Source of the DNA: Acanthaster planci
Taxonomy: Eukaryota > Echinodermata > Asteroidea > Valvatida > Acanthasteridae
Reading direction: 5' to 3'
Assembly: GCF_001949145.1 (NCBI RefSeq)
Contig: NW_019091380.1
Location: forward strand, 435,084-499,083
DNA length: 64,000 nt
The stretch's first letter is position 1. The number at the start of each line of letters is the position of its first letter. Below, piece after piece: positions 24,401 through 33,200 of the stretch. Below the pieces are notes generated by a model, which saw only the letters and a program-made list of their open reading frames with translations, was not told where the DNA came from and made no database searches. The position numbers and the translations under genes were made by a program.

Positions 24401-26868
24401 TACAATATCGGTACATGTACATGCATGTACAATGCACATATGGACGTACACAATCACGTTGCGATCGTGCTTATTCGCCTCCTGTTCATCATAGTGTTAA
24501 TCAGGGCAAACGGATGATTCAACCACTACTCACGCAGCGTGTATGCACAAAGTGTGGGATGCCAGCAACACATTTCTGACGCGCGCATTACGAGGTCTGC
24601 TCTGTACTGCCGGTAGCTTACGTTTAGAATTAACAGACAAATGGTTTTATACCAGTTGAAGATCAAAAAAATCTTAGTCTGGATCATACAGTCGTAAAAT
24701 GGACTAAACAAATGGTACAAATTACGCCTAAATCCTACAACGTGGCATCTCTGCATTTTCAGTTTGAAAATCTGTGCTTGGGGGCACCGCAAATTTCAAC
24801 CCCGAGTGCCGGGCGGAAATTTGCAGTACCAGGTGGTGCCCAGTACCCAGCGCCGTCCACTGTGGCTAGAACCCTGCCCCCTCCAGAGCCCTGATGACAC
24901 ACCTGTACATCACAACTGACACTGTCAGCTTGGGAAACAGGTCATCGGGTCACTTACCTCTGAAGCCCCTGTCTCTATTTCTTTCTCTCTCCCTATCACG
25001 ATCTCTGTCACTGTGATAGCGGCTGCCGTGACGATCAAACCGATCACCCCGTCGACGGTATCTGTCGTCATCTCTTGGCCGTCTTCGCCTAATTGCATCA
25101 AAGGATTTAAAGAAAAGGAGTTTGTTCTGCAGTGTAGTCAACAGTTATATAATTAGAGCACGCCAGCGATTAATTTCTATTCAAGCCTATAGAAGATTTC
25201 AATCAAGTGATTTTTGACAGTCAGCATTCAATTGACATGGATGTGCTTGGAAACATGCCCCTTTGAAGTCTCAATATTCTGGCAAATGCACGTGCATCTT
25301 GTTTAGCTAAAGTCAAGTTTTTCAGTCGAAAATAACAAGAAGTTCTTTATTTGGGTGGAAAATTTTCTAAGTACATTTTGAGCATCGGTTTTAACGAATC
25401 AAGATAAGGTTTTTTTGAAAAGGTGAAACAATTCTGTTTCTTTCTCCTGAAGACGAACAGAGCACACTGTTCGAAACGTCGAGTGAACCCCGGTTCTTTT
25501 CAGAACCACACACACTCAAAGAGAGAATTTGATTACATGGTGTCACCGCAAACTTCACATAGTTAGTACTTTCGCCATGCATAGCCTCAAGTCTCAATTC
25601 TGTTCTTCTATTTCACTACTCAAAAAACTTATAAATATACATGAACATAGATAAATGCCATATTTCCATAAACTTGGAAAACGGCCACTCTGCGTCTTGT
25701 TTTTCAACTGACCTTCCAGGGCTGTGGCTCCTAGATCTGCTGCGCGAGCGACGTGGTCTGCGGTGGTCCTTCTCTCCTCCCTCCCCCGCTGCTTCCAAGG
25801 ACCGCCTTGCCGCTTCGTTGCTTCTCATCGTGGAAACCGCCTCGCTCTGCAGGAGACTGACATCGGCATCCGACAACGGTGGCTGGGGTGGCTGGCCCTC
25901 CCCAGTGACATCAGAGGCAGACTGGTCCGCAGGTCTGTCCTTGTTCCCTTCCTGCTGTGTGTCGCCGCCGGGGACGCTGCCATCTTGCGTCAGGTAGGAC
26001 TTGGTCATGATGGCTTCAAAGAGCTCATTGACAAAGCCATCCGTTTCTGCAGAACAGATTCAAGATTAGAATGAAAGTCTCAATGGAATGGTGGTCTGTT
26101 TTCCTGTTGCTTGAAATGGGCAGAGTGATTTTCCACTCAACATGTTTCGAGTCAGCATGTAGGGCCCACATCACTTACCCATAGCATCTTCCTGTCTATC
26201 CAAGTGAGACTTGGCATAAATCATTCTTTTTTTCCAAGTTCCAGTATTTTGAGTTCTCACAGACAATCTCACGTGGCATGAATTTAGGAAAATGTTTGCA
26301 ATCTTAACCACGTCCACCCACCAAATTTTATTCAAATTTAACTTGCAAAAGGCTTATATTCCTAACTCCTCCACCCTTAGAGGAACCAAACCCAGGTTAA
26401 GTCCGCGTGCTTACCATTGACCAGGAAGACTTCCAGTTGAGCTTTGCAGATTTCTTTGAGCTCCTCTTCGCTTTTTTCCTTCTTCACAAGGGCAACAACA
26501 TACTTTGATAATGGAACCGGGTCTGCTTCACATCTATGATTTGAGAGGATACGGAAGTGATCAGTAGGGCTTGAAAAAAAGGATGTATGATGTACAAAAT
26601 GGAAACCGCAGGAAATTGACAACTAGTCATGTTTGTGGAACTTTCATCAACTTAATATTGCATCAAATATGATGTTACTCAAAGTGCACCAGTTTCTTCA
26701 TGGGCCTACTACTTTACTACTTTTAATACTAGGGCCCAATTCAACCATGGAGGTAGAATAATTCTACCTCCATGATTCAACATGCTACAAACGTTATACT
26801 TACATTGGCTCAAGTTTCCGTTTTAACCATGCTTTAAGTTTCTCGACATTTGGGATGATCACAGGCAT
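9378..26868 (-). CDS. RBM26: RBM26/RBM27 orthologue, CCCH zinc finger and two-RRM RNA-binding protein (19 coding exons)
   Basis: I joined 19 exons on the minus strand by GT...AG sites and phase. The sum is 3435 nt, giving 1144 residues plus stop. Domains in order: PWI-like N-terminal domain (about 1-85), Arg/Ser/Asp-rich stretch (about 120-285), C3H1 zinc finger with Cys291, Cys300, Cys306 and His310, proline-rich region (about 320-520), RRM1 (about 697-770), coiled coil (about 820-985), RG-rich block (about 990-1005), RRM2 (about 1017-1090) and an acidic tail ending GWRR. This is the RBM26/RBM27 architecture. The zinc finger and tail resemble human RBM26 more than RBM27, but a single invertebrate gene probably represents both. 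The family is nuclear and known as part of the PAXT connection that sends polyadenylated nuclear RNA to the exosome. The start is chosen because ATG-CCT-GTG has A at -3 and opens the family's N-terminal helix. Non-coding 5' exons are not resolved. Confidence 0.95.
10341..10484 (-). CDS. RBM26: RBM26 coding exon 18 (end of RRM2, acidic linker)
   Basis: The 144-nt exon encodes AVKKGGLFKDRQLQMVWHTP, the last RRM2 strand, followed by an acidic Glu/Asp-rich segment. The donor GAG|GTTAGT is slightly unusual (T at +3). Phase 0 to 0. Confidence 0.92.
10934..11020 (-). CDS. RBM26: RBM26 coding exon 17 (RRM2 core)
   Basis: The 87-nt exon encodes DLGEIENVVYDEALHTYVIG and FKTRKEAEF, matching YGEIEDCQIDD...VITFKTRAEAE of vertebrates. 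Phase 0 to 0. Confidence 0.92.
11739..11894 (-). CDS. RBM26: RBM26 coding exon 16 (RG block, start of RRM2)
   Basis: The 156-nt exon starts [19 protein letters not shown], an RG-rich block likely to be arginine-methylated. It continues into the first RRM2 strand (RPRTLGISGFDPEDKDEVL). Phase 0 to 0, donor AGT|GTGAGT. Confidence 0.93.
12305..12445 (-). CDS. RBM26: RBM26 coding exon 15 (coiled coil, QKELLDTELELY)
   Basis: The 141-nt exon carries VQKELLDTELELYNQQSDGG and then a helix up to SLNYMN. It is too short on its reverse frame to show as a long ORF. QKELLDTELDLY is near-invariant in the family. Phase 0 to 0. Confidence 0.92.
12707..13156. mobile_element. MITE, TTAA/CCCTAAC ends, family 2, copy with gap
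   Basis: It begins AACCCTAACCCCCC and ends GTAGTTAGGGTTAA. It aligns along its length with the copy at 37816-38264. A 71-N gap (12926-12996) replaces about 55 bp present in the other copy. It lies in the RBM26 intron between exons 14 and 15. Confidence 0.8.
12926..12996. other. Assembly gap (71 N) inside a MITE
   Basis: The bases are unresolved. The paralogous MITE suggests about 55 bp of repeat sequence belongs here. Confidence 0.98.
13425..13568 (-). CDS. RBM26: RBM26 coding exon 14 (coiled coil)
   Basis: The 144-nt exon encodes SFLTKLEDKSLSADKRAEIL and a further heptad-like helix, matching the family's ISKLE...KAEIM segment. Phase 0 to 0, donor GAT|GTAAGT. Confidence 0.93.
14247..14468 (-). 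CDS. RBM26: RBM26 coding exon 13 (start of coiled coil)
   Basis: The 222-nt exon begins VVVKSTGTGLSKTVFNPAAL, a signature block of the family. It continues as an Ala/Gln/Lys/Glu-rich helix, most likely a coiled coil. The single unresolved base at 14228 lies just outside it, in the intron. Confidence 0.94.
14975..15106 (-). CDS. RBM26: RBM26 coding exon 12 (VKDRLG motif)
   Basis: The 132-nt exon contains GSVKDRLGIPTKDQLTFVK, matching the SVKDRLG motif after RRM1 in vertebrate RBM26/27. Phase 0 to 0, donor AGG|GTAAGA. Confidence 0.9.
15438..15657. mobile_element. MITE, TTAA/CCCTAAC ends, family 1
   Basis: It begins TTAACCCTAACCCCCC and ends GAGGAAGGTTAGGGTTA. The interior (ATTCACACAAAG, CCAATGCAAAAGCCAG, CTACTGTTTAATTCTGTG) is shared with the copies at 35216 and 41931. 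It lies in an RBM26 intron. Confidence 0.82.
15743..15883 (-). CDS. RBM26: RBM26 coding exon 11 (second half of RRM1)
   Basis: The 141-nt exon encodes VAYGGQPDAALITYDTHLQA and then EAVLNNRFIKVFWHNE, the last strands and helix of RRM1. LNNRFIKV is a hallmark of this family. The RNP1 position (ALITYDT) lacks the usual aromatic pair, as in other RBM26 proteins. Phase 0 to 0. Confidence 0.95.
16483..16889 (-). CDS. RBM26: RBM26 coding exon 10 (Ser/Thr-rich linker, first half of RRM1)
   Basis: The 407-nt exon runs through a Ser/Thr/Glu-rich linker and into RRM1 (LEIRKIPRELNSIAKLNEHF, then FGVITNLQ). The LEIRKIP strand is RNP2-like. It ends in phase 0 at CAG|GTCAGT. Confidence 0.94.
17348..17494 (-). 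CDS. RBM26: RBM26 coding exon 9 (YNPEDPSI conserved linker)
   Basis: The 147-nt exon contains DAYNPEDPSIDAKPYYVPR and then NLRSLIGVQT. These match the YNPEAPSI and NLIGL linker block of vertebrate RBM26. Phase 1 to 1, donor AAAG|GTGATA. Confidence 0.92.
18058..18153 (-). CDS. RBM26: RBM26 coding exon 8 (linker)
   Basis: The 96-nt exon encodes GHPPTRPNLPPATFQERAP and onward, phase 1 to 1, with TTCACAG acceptor and CAG|GTAAAA donor. It is also frame-neutral if skipped. Confidence 0.82.
18885..18965 (-). CDS. RBM26: RBM26 coding exon 7 (proline-rich linker)
   Basis: The 81-nt exon reads GPDHNELRPMPRQG and continues into a Pro-rich segment in the only frame that joins exons 6 and 8 (phase 1 to 1). 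Similarity is weak, so the call rests on splice sites (CTCAG acceptor, GTCAGC donor), phase and composition. It may be alternatively spliced, since skipping it keeps the frame. Confidence 0.75.
19824..20387 (-). CDS. RBM26: RBM26 coding exon 6 (zinc finger and proline-rich region)
   Basis: This is the largest exon (564 nt). It opens with EKGFCMRGELCPFDHG, giving Cys300, Cys306 and His310, and the conserved VEDV follows. The rest is strongly proline- and glycine-rich, with short internal repeats such as RGPMPP. The likely donor is CCAG|GTATTA, because it gives phase 1 matching exon 7. Reading past it gives a non-conserved tail. Confidence 0.93.
21987..22223 (-). CDS. RBM26: RBM26 coding exon 5 (RS-rich, first zinc ligand)
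   Basis: The 237-nt exon holds a pure Arg-Ser dipeptide run, then a glycine-rich linker, and ends with CRDYD. Its Cys (residue 291) is the first zinc ligand. The intron splits the zinc finger in phase 1. Confidence 0.93.
22561..22728. repeat. 56-bp tandem repeat, three copies
   Basis: Units start at 22561, 22617 and 22673 with GCATTCTTTGGRCTTTGAGG. Copies are nearly identical. It sits in the RBM26 intron between exons 4 and 5. Confidence 0.9.
22856..23030. mobile_element. Foldback MITE with about 65-bp terminal inverted repeats
   Basis: The left arm (TACGGGCGATTTACAATAGT and on) is the reverse complement of the right arm (GCACTATTGTGAATCGCC and back) over about 65 bp with roughly 15% mismatch. 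A short loop separates them. TA at both edges fits a Tc1/mariner-type target, which is inference. Confidence 0.8.
24958..25088 (-). CDS. RBM26: RBM26 coding exon 4 (Arg/Asp-rich)
   Basis: The 131-nt exon encodes an RRRPRDDDRYRRR stretch followed by an RDRDRERERNRDRG run, typical of nuclear splicing or RNA-decay factors. Phase 2 enters and phase 1 leaves. The donor is GAG|GTAAGT. Confidence 0.9.
25440..25557. mobile_element. Repeat with GAAACGTCGAG core and hairpin
   Basis: CTGAAGA (25447) is followed by a perfect 7-bp hairpin (CGAACAG/CTGTTCG) and then AAACGTCGAG. GGTTCTTTTCAGAACCACACA and an ACATGGTGTCACCGCAAAC end follow. The second half matches the foldback at 46961-47026. It lies in the intron between RBM26 exons 3 and 4. 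Confidence 0.65.
25713..26046 (-). CDS. RBM26: RBM26 coding exon 3 (end of PWI-like domain, charged linker)
   Basis: The 334-nt exon completes the N-terminal domain with a TDGFVNELFEAIMTKSYL segment. It then runs into a Gln/Pro/Asp linker and an Arg-Ser repeat (RRSRSRSRSHSPG). The acceptor is CTGCAG, the donor GTCAGT, and the end phase 2. Confidence 0.92.
26415..26533 (-). CDS. RBM26: RBM26 coding exon 2 (PWI-like domain)
   Basis: The 119-nt exon completes the Ile codon from exon 1 and encodes CEADPVPLSKYVVALVKKEK and onward. This is the conserved centre of the PWI-like fold. It ends in phase 1 before GTAAGC. Confidence 0.93.
26746..26774. repeat. 29-bp perfect palindrome
   Basis: Arms CATGGAGGTAGAA and TTCTACCTCCATG surround TAA. 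ATTCAAC occurs directly on both sides, like a target-site duplication. It lies 30 bp inside RBM26 intron 1 from the 5' splice site. Confidence 0.85.
26804..26868 (-). CDS. RBM26: RBM26 coding exon 1 (start codon)
   Basis: The exon encodes MPVIIPNVEKLKAWLKRKLEP, which matches the first helix of the RBM26 N-terminal domain. It is 65 nt, ends in phase 2 and has a CCAAT|GTAAGT donor. The ATG has A at -3. Confidence 0.9.
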
Positions 26869-29509
26869 GGTGCAAACTTCTAATAAACCACAATGACGAT
26901 GATGATTACCTCCCCTTTACACGCTCAAACTGGTTTAATAAGGTGCAGTATACATGTACGTGATGTACAATGTACATGTACAGTGCACTGTACGTATGTG
27001 ACTGTACACGTACTATTGATTAGCGCCTTCCAACAGCATGACCGACCCTCGCAGTCACACCATGGCATTAGTGCGGTGAGAGATACGACGATAAAACTGG
27101 TTCTGTACAGAAGTACATACAAACGATAAGATTTCAAAATGACTAAATATACTTTTAGTATCGCATCCTCATCAAATGAGGTTTAGTAATACAATTATGA
27201 ACTGTTACTTAGGACGTATTTAGAGACAAATGGTTGTTAGAACTACTCTCAGTTAGTTGCTCTCGTGCGTCACACACACGCCGTTAGCTTGCAATAGAAG
27301 GAAATTAGACCAGAGCCCCATTTTACAAAAAATCAACTCAGCTTCATTTTTAGGCAATCAATCGAAAGGAAGTCTAGGTGTCAGACGGCAATGATGAGCA
27401 TAGCACAAATGAGGGCGCTACACACAAAGTACGGGCAACTCGCAGAGCGGGGCCGTTTCTCGACTTTGTCTCCGTCAGAGGCTTCTTACCCTGCCTCCTC
27501 CGATTATAGGCCTAAAGCGTGTAAATTGAATTGAAATTTGATAATATTTTGCCCTTTGTATCTTATTTGATGTTCCTCTGACACTACCTTGAGTTTACGA
27601 CTTCAAAGCAAGGTGGTACAAAAAGCCTGAAGGAGACGCCGTACGGGTTTAGCAAAAATCAGTGGCACCGGCTTTCCAATTAAACTGAGGATACCCGCCG
27701 GGTGCCTAGTGAATTTAACGCGAAAGAAATCTTGAGCAAACTTTCTCTACCAATGCATTACTGAACTGTGTATGTAATTGTTTGATTGTTTGTTTAGTTG
27801 TGCTTGAGGCTTGTTGCAGGACCGTCGAAGGATAAACTATATATGAGCTTGTTGGCACTGTTTTACTTCTTCCATCTGTGGAGGTTGGAGCATCCCTCCT
27901 CCATGTTTTATCCACGATACCAAATCGCTGTTTGTCCCTAAGACAAGCCATGCAAGGCCACACAAGGTGTAAGTCTAGCAATTGTAACAACAGCTTTGAT
28001 AAGATTGTGATAGCTCTGATCATGGAGGAAGGAAAACAGATAGACATGGGATGGGACATGAGCAGAATAGTTCTCCGCCTGTTCCTCAAATGCTAAAATC
28101 ATGCTTCAATGCTGTTGGGGAACGACGTGCCATTTAACCAGCGGTACGATCTAGATTCAAACAGAAAAGATTTTTATTTAAAATTTTTAATACCTGTGGG
28201 CGATTAATGCCCAGATGCATCCAGCCCTCCCCCCCAGCACACATGCACGTGCAACTGAATATGACGTCACTAATGCTAACGCTTAACGGAAACGTGCTCC
28301 GTGCGCCACACGTAATGTGCATCGTCATTGATCTGTATACAACGTGTAATTACATTGATCGTGTGCTGCGTGCACCATGCGCGCCGGGTACCAGGAAAGG
28401 ACCGCAAACGTGGTACTTGCATACATGAAAAAAAGTAAACGTATTAAAGGTCGTCAACGTGGTCTGTCCGCCGACTCTCACTTGCAAGGTAATCGAATGC
28501 ACTGAAATTCGGAGCCTGGATATTGTGTGAGTTTGCTGGGAAGGTTATGGCGACATGTGCTTCGAGTGAGTTGTGAGTGGACTCCAATAAGGATTCTGAT
28601 TTTCACGCTTAAATGTACCCTCCTGGCGTTATAGAAATGCGGTACTAAGTTTTTCCTGAGCGCAAAACTGCAACAGAACCGGGAGTGAGGTGGGAGGTGT
28701 GCAGGTTCGAGGCGAGATTCGCCGATGAAGTTAGCACTGCTAGCCGAGGTTTGGTAAAATTCCACGGTGTGGATTTTCTTTGCACATGTGATAGTCGTCT
28801 GACCTCTCGTGTGCACTGTGAACCCTTTCGTTGGTCGCTCAGTCGAATTCTACACTGAGTTGCACCATATTGAATGGAACTTTATCGGGTAAGACACGTG
28901 CTTGATCTTTGGAAGACTGTGCCGTGAGCACCACTGGAACATAATTAGGACTTCCGAGTTGCTGTAATTCCAGACAAGCTGCGAAAAGACCGGAAATTCG
29001 CCGATCAAATCCATTCATATCGTGACCCAACCACCCGTATACTCGACCTGATAGTGTGGTGCCGTGTGACTGCTCACGCGCCGGCGTGTGGAGGGCTGGG
29101 CAGCCAGCGAACGGAGCACAGAATAATTCCATAATTCATATTGGCAATTTGACCCTTCCTCCTTAACTTTAGCAAACTGTACACTTGTTATTCCATCGAA
29201 AAACACCTCATCCGAGGCTTTCAAACTGAAACAGTTTGTCATTGATAGTTCTTTGTCATGTGTATGTGAGGCTACAAATCTATTCAAAGCAAATCATTTC
29301 CTGATTCCATACTTCCTGGGAATGTGTGATTTAGTTTCTGCTCACAAGAGTGACCATTTGTGCTGAACTGAGCTTCAGGAAGCTGTATGAGAGATCTTTG
29401 TTTGTATTCACGCAACTCATATATTTCATTTGCCTACACTTTTTCAAGCACTTTGTGAAGTTTATAAAGATCAGAGCCGAAAGCTGTGCTCTGGAAGTGA
29501 GGAGCTAAA
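26869..29509. promoter_or_regulatory. Divergent interval between RBM26 and LARP1 start codons
   Basis: The 2.6 kb between the two start codons has no protein-coding ORF I can support. It should hold both 5'UTRs and probably both promoters. CpG-bearing sequence concentrates at about 28260-28400, 28460-28760 and 28990-29110, while sequence near 29510 is CpG-poor, so the LARP1 start exon may be preceded by an upstream non-coding exon. A TACATGT/TGTACA palindrome cluster sits at 26945-27015. No TATA box stands out. Confidence 0.5.
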
Positions 29510-30239
29510 ATGGCAGCAGAAGTTGCCAAGCAACCAAGCTACAGTAGTGTGGTTCAGGATCAGTCAGAACCTGCCAAAGTTGTGGACACTCATCCAAAAG
29601 TGTCCGCAGTGCGGCCAGACATCAATTCCACAGAATCCAAAGAAAATGTCAAACCTGTGGAACCGGAAAAGAGTGATGCAGAGCAAAACAGGACAGAGGA
29701 GAATGACACTGATGTGGTGAAGCATCAGTATGTCGAAGCTCCCCCTCCCAAGGTAAACCCCTGGCACAGGAATAACACAAATGCCGTGACTGTGGAGCCC
29801 ACGCCTCAGGAGAGCCCCCTTGCAAAACCCAAGGACGCAAAGACCAAAACCGCAGGCCTGTCAAACAGCACTCACGTATCCAATGTGAAAAAGGCCAGCA
29901 GTGATACCAACAGGAGGCTGCCCCCAAAGACTGAGAAGGAGGAAAAACCAGAGAAGAAATTCATCATCGAGGAAGCTCCACCGCCAAAAGTTAACGCTTG
30001 GACGAAAAACAAGGTGGTCGGTGCCACGACCACAGCTGCCACTGTGAGCAGTCCAGCCCCAAGGACTTTGAAAGCCGAGGCATCGGCATCTGCGATCGCA
30101 TCTGCAGTACCCCCAGCGCCACCTGTTCCCCCGGTCATATCGCAGAAAGACCAAAAGAATGCAAAACCCACAACACAGCCTGAGCAACAACCTGTGACGC
30201 ACCTCCCTGCAGCTGTCAAACCTAACACACAATCCAAAG
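29510..30239 (+). CDS. LARP1: LARP1 coding exon 1 (long-isoform start, duplicated [10 protein letters not shown] motif)
   Basis: The 730-nt exon begins [16 protein letters not shown] and is otherwise disordered. It carries [12 protein letters not shown] and [15 protein letters not shown], both like the single EAPLPKVNPWTKNK of human LARP1. It ends in phase 1 at AAAG|GTGAGG. Confidence 0.93.
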
Positions 30240-33200
30240 GTGAGGGACTTTTTACATGCATGCCCTAAACTGTCATTGGTTTTCTTCCAATAAATCAGAT
30301 ATATCATTTTCATTACACTATAATTTCCCAGTGTCAATTGTTATATCCTAATATGCTTGAATGTGCAAGACCACATGCTACGCAACACACAGTACAGTTG
30401 ATTTGAAATCATATTGGTAAACAGAGCGGAAAGTTCTAAATTGTATATGCGCACAAAGTCGGATGTCAAATGCTTGTTTTGTCATCTGAGTAGCATGTAA
30501 ATTTAGACATCTGCTGTCTCGGACTACATGCATTTAGACTTGGAGACTTCAAGTACTTCTAAAAATACTTCGTGCTGGGGTGCCTGGTATTGGTAAAGCC
30601 GGGGTGCTCAAAATCGGACAAAGGAGCTGGGCCTTGTAACAAAAGACTGTACTCGGAACAAAAGACTGGGCTGCTGGGAATTGCCAACATTTTTTTCAGT
30701 TGTCAATAGCGGAGGTAATCTGTCATTATTTTGAAAGAGTATACCACTGTTTGTGGCATTCAGTGTGAGCGGATTACGACTGGGGACAAAACGCTCCAGC
30801 AATGTGCGATATGATACTGCTGCACAGGCCAGTTTTGGGAACAAAAGAAAATGACGTAACACCGCACAATCTGGGCTCTCTTTACAATTTGGCAGGCCTG
30901 GCTGAAATAGTAAATACTTGGGCGTCAATAGATGTTGTCTTTCAGATTGTCAGATTAGAGTAGCCATTTATGTGGGTGTAAATGTCCAGTAAGTGAAGTG
31001 ATGAATTTTTGAAGAATTTTGAAATCAGAAATCTTGAAAATGCCCCTAGAATTTGTTATGCAGCTTCAAATTAAACCCGGCAGCAAGTGGTTAATGTAAA
31101 AGTCAAGAATTTTTCACTTTGCGGAAAATCGCTGATTTTGGGGTAGAAAGCGGAAAACGCAATTCTCGGTAAAGAAATAAAACAAATTTTTTTTTATCAT
31201 TTCTGCACAAATGATCAAATAAATATGAACCCAAAGTAGGAATGACAACTCATTTTCACTGTTTAACTCACTTTGAAAGTAACATTTGGTAGCATTTCCC
31301 CTCCTGTTTTTCCTTTGCGAAATTGATTTCCTCCGGTTCCGTATCGCAGAGATCATACAAGTCCTGTTCTCTACATAGTGCCCAGACGTCTCATGGCTTA
31401 TGAATAGATCAATAGGGACATGGACCAGTCCAAAATCACAGTGGCATGGTACGTTGTAGGCCCTACATTTATCATTATGCCAAAGATGGGCTACTCGTAG
31501 ATGTATGGTAAATGTAGGCCTACAGTACTGGACTGGACATATGAACAGGTACAGTCACATACAGTTTTTGTACACACAATTTAGAAAGCAGAAGAAAGCA
31601 GAATTTGACTTTCCGAAAGCAGAAAATTCTTGACTTTATTATAATGCAATGATTGTCTTAGGTGTACATAATAAACCCAGTGGTACAACCTGATAAGACT
31701 ACAGTATGTTACACCTCTGTCCACTGTCAAGCAGGCTGTTGTATTGCAACATGGTTCTGCATAATTCAATAATGGGCTGGTTCCTGTGATAAGGCATGGG
31801 AGCTTATTTATTTTTGTGCTGTTTGATTGTTTGGAGTCTGGACTTCAAGAGCATGCACTGCCATATAGGGCTCGTGCAGAAATGCAGGCAGAATTTGCAT
31901 TAATAATTTATTCACTTATAAAGTGCATATTCTATACACATGTGTCCAAATGCACTGTACAATCCACCCCAACAGCACACAAGGGCGCCTCGGGCAGCCG
32001 CCCAACCCACGTCCACCTACATTTGGAGAAGCATATAAGAAGCAATCATATAGAAAATCCCAGAGAAGAATTTTCTGGGTAAAATCCACGGAATTAGGTA
32101 CACCTTAGACTAATTCCAGATATAAAGCCTCGCGAGGAAATGACAGATGTGCACAATGTATCAAATGTGCCCAGTACTAGATTTCCAACATTTCAGTTAT
32201 TAAAAAATCTGATATTGACAAACCCTACTCTGTCATCAAAGTTTTGTTATACATGTACATGCTTTTTTAAAATCCTAAATACCACAATATGGTATCTGTA
32301 AATGACAGGATTACTTCATAGAATTTCTGTCTCTTCAGAGGTTTTGGATGCTTTGTGGCACACCTGAGGATTTTCCTTGGAGGGCCTAAAGGCCAGTCCA
32401 CTCAGTGCACATGGAGATACGTCTGCCAGAGGGTTACCCCTGGGGTACTGATATGTGTGAGGTGGTCAAACAAATTTTGCCCAAATTCTAGTGCCTAAAG
32501 CAAAAGCGAGTGTTTTCATAAAGGCCTAAAATAAGCTCTATATAGACTAATAGTGCATTATTCCAAATTTCCCCTCTGAAATAAATCAGTCTTGTATTCT
32601 GTGTCCTTCTTCACCATTCTGAATGATTTAAAACTGATCTCTATCAAAATATCTGAATTCTTTTGCTTTTTTTCTTTCTTTTTTCTTTTCTTTGTGTATT
32701 TTAAGTGTGAAGTGGTAAAATTCACCAGAAATCCTGAGGTGGTCTCTAAAATCAGTGAGGTGGGCCACCTCACACTTGAATAGGTAGGGAAATCCCCGGT
32801 CTGCCATACATGTGCTAAAGACAGACTTTCAGTACAATGTATATTTATGGCATGTGAGTCGTCGCACAACGCCTCATTAATTAGAATCTGACCAGTAGTG
32901 GCAGGAAGTAATGTCGTTGCTAATGAACTTGTCCGGGTCGTTCAGTAAATATGCATGTACATGTACCCTGCAGAAAAATTAATTACATGTAATTAATAGT
33001 TTAGAAAGTCACTGGTATATTTTGTGTGAATCCAGTTCACTACAGTAATGACATTCATCAGGGTGAACAATGTGTATACAATCATTTGGTCAGTGCTGTC
33101 CCAAGCCTAGCTATGTACATGTACCTGCAACTTCTCACCAGCAAAATTTCTTTGGGGGGGGGGACCTGGAAAACTACTCTGTCCACTCCGTTCCACTCAG

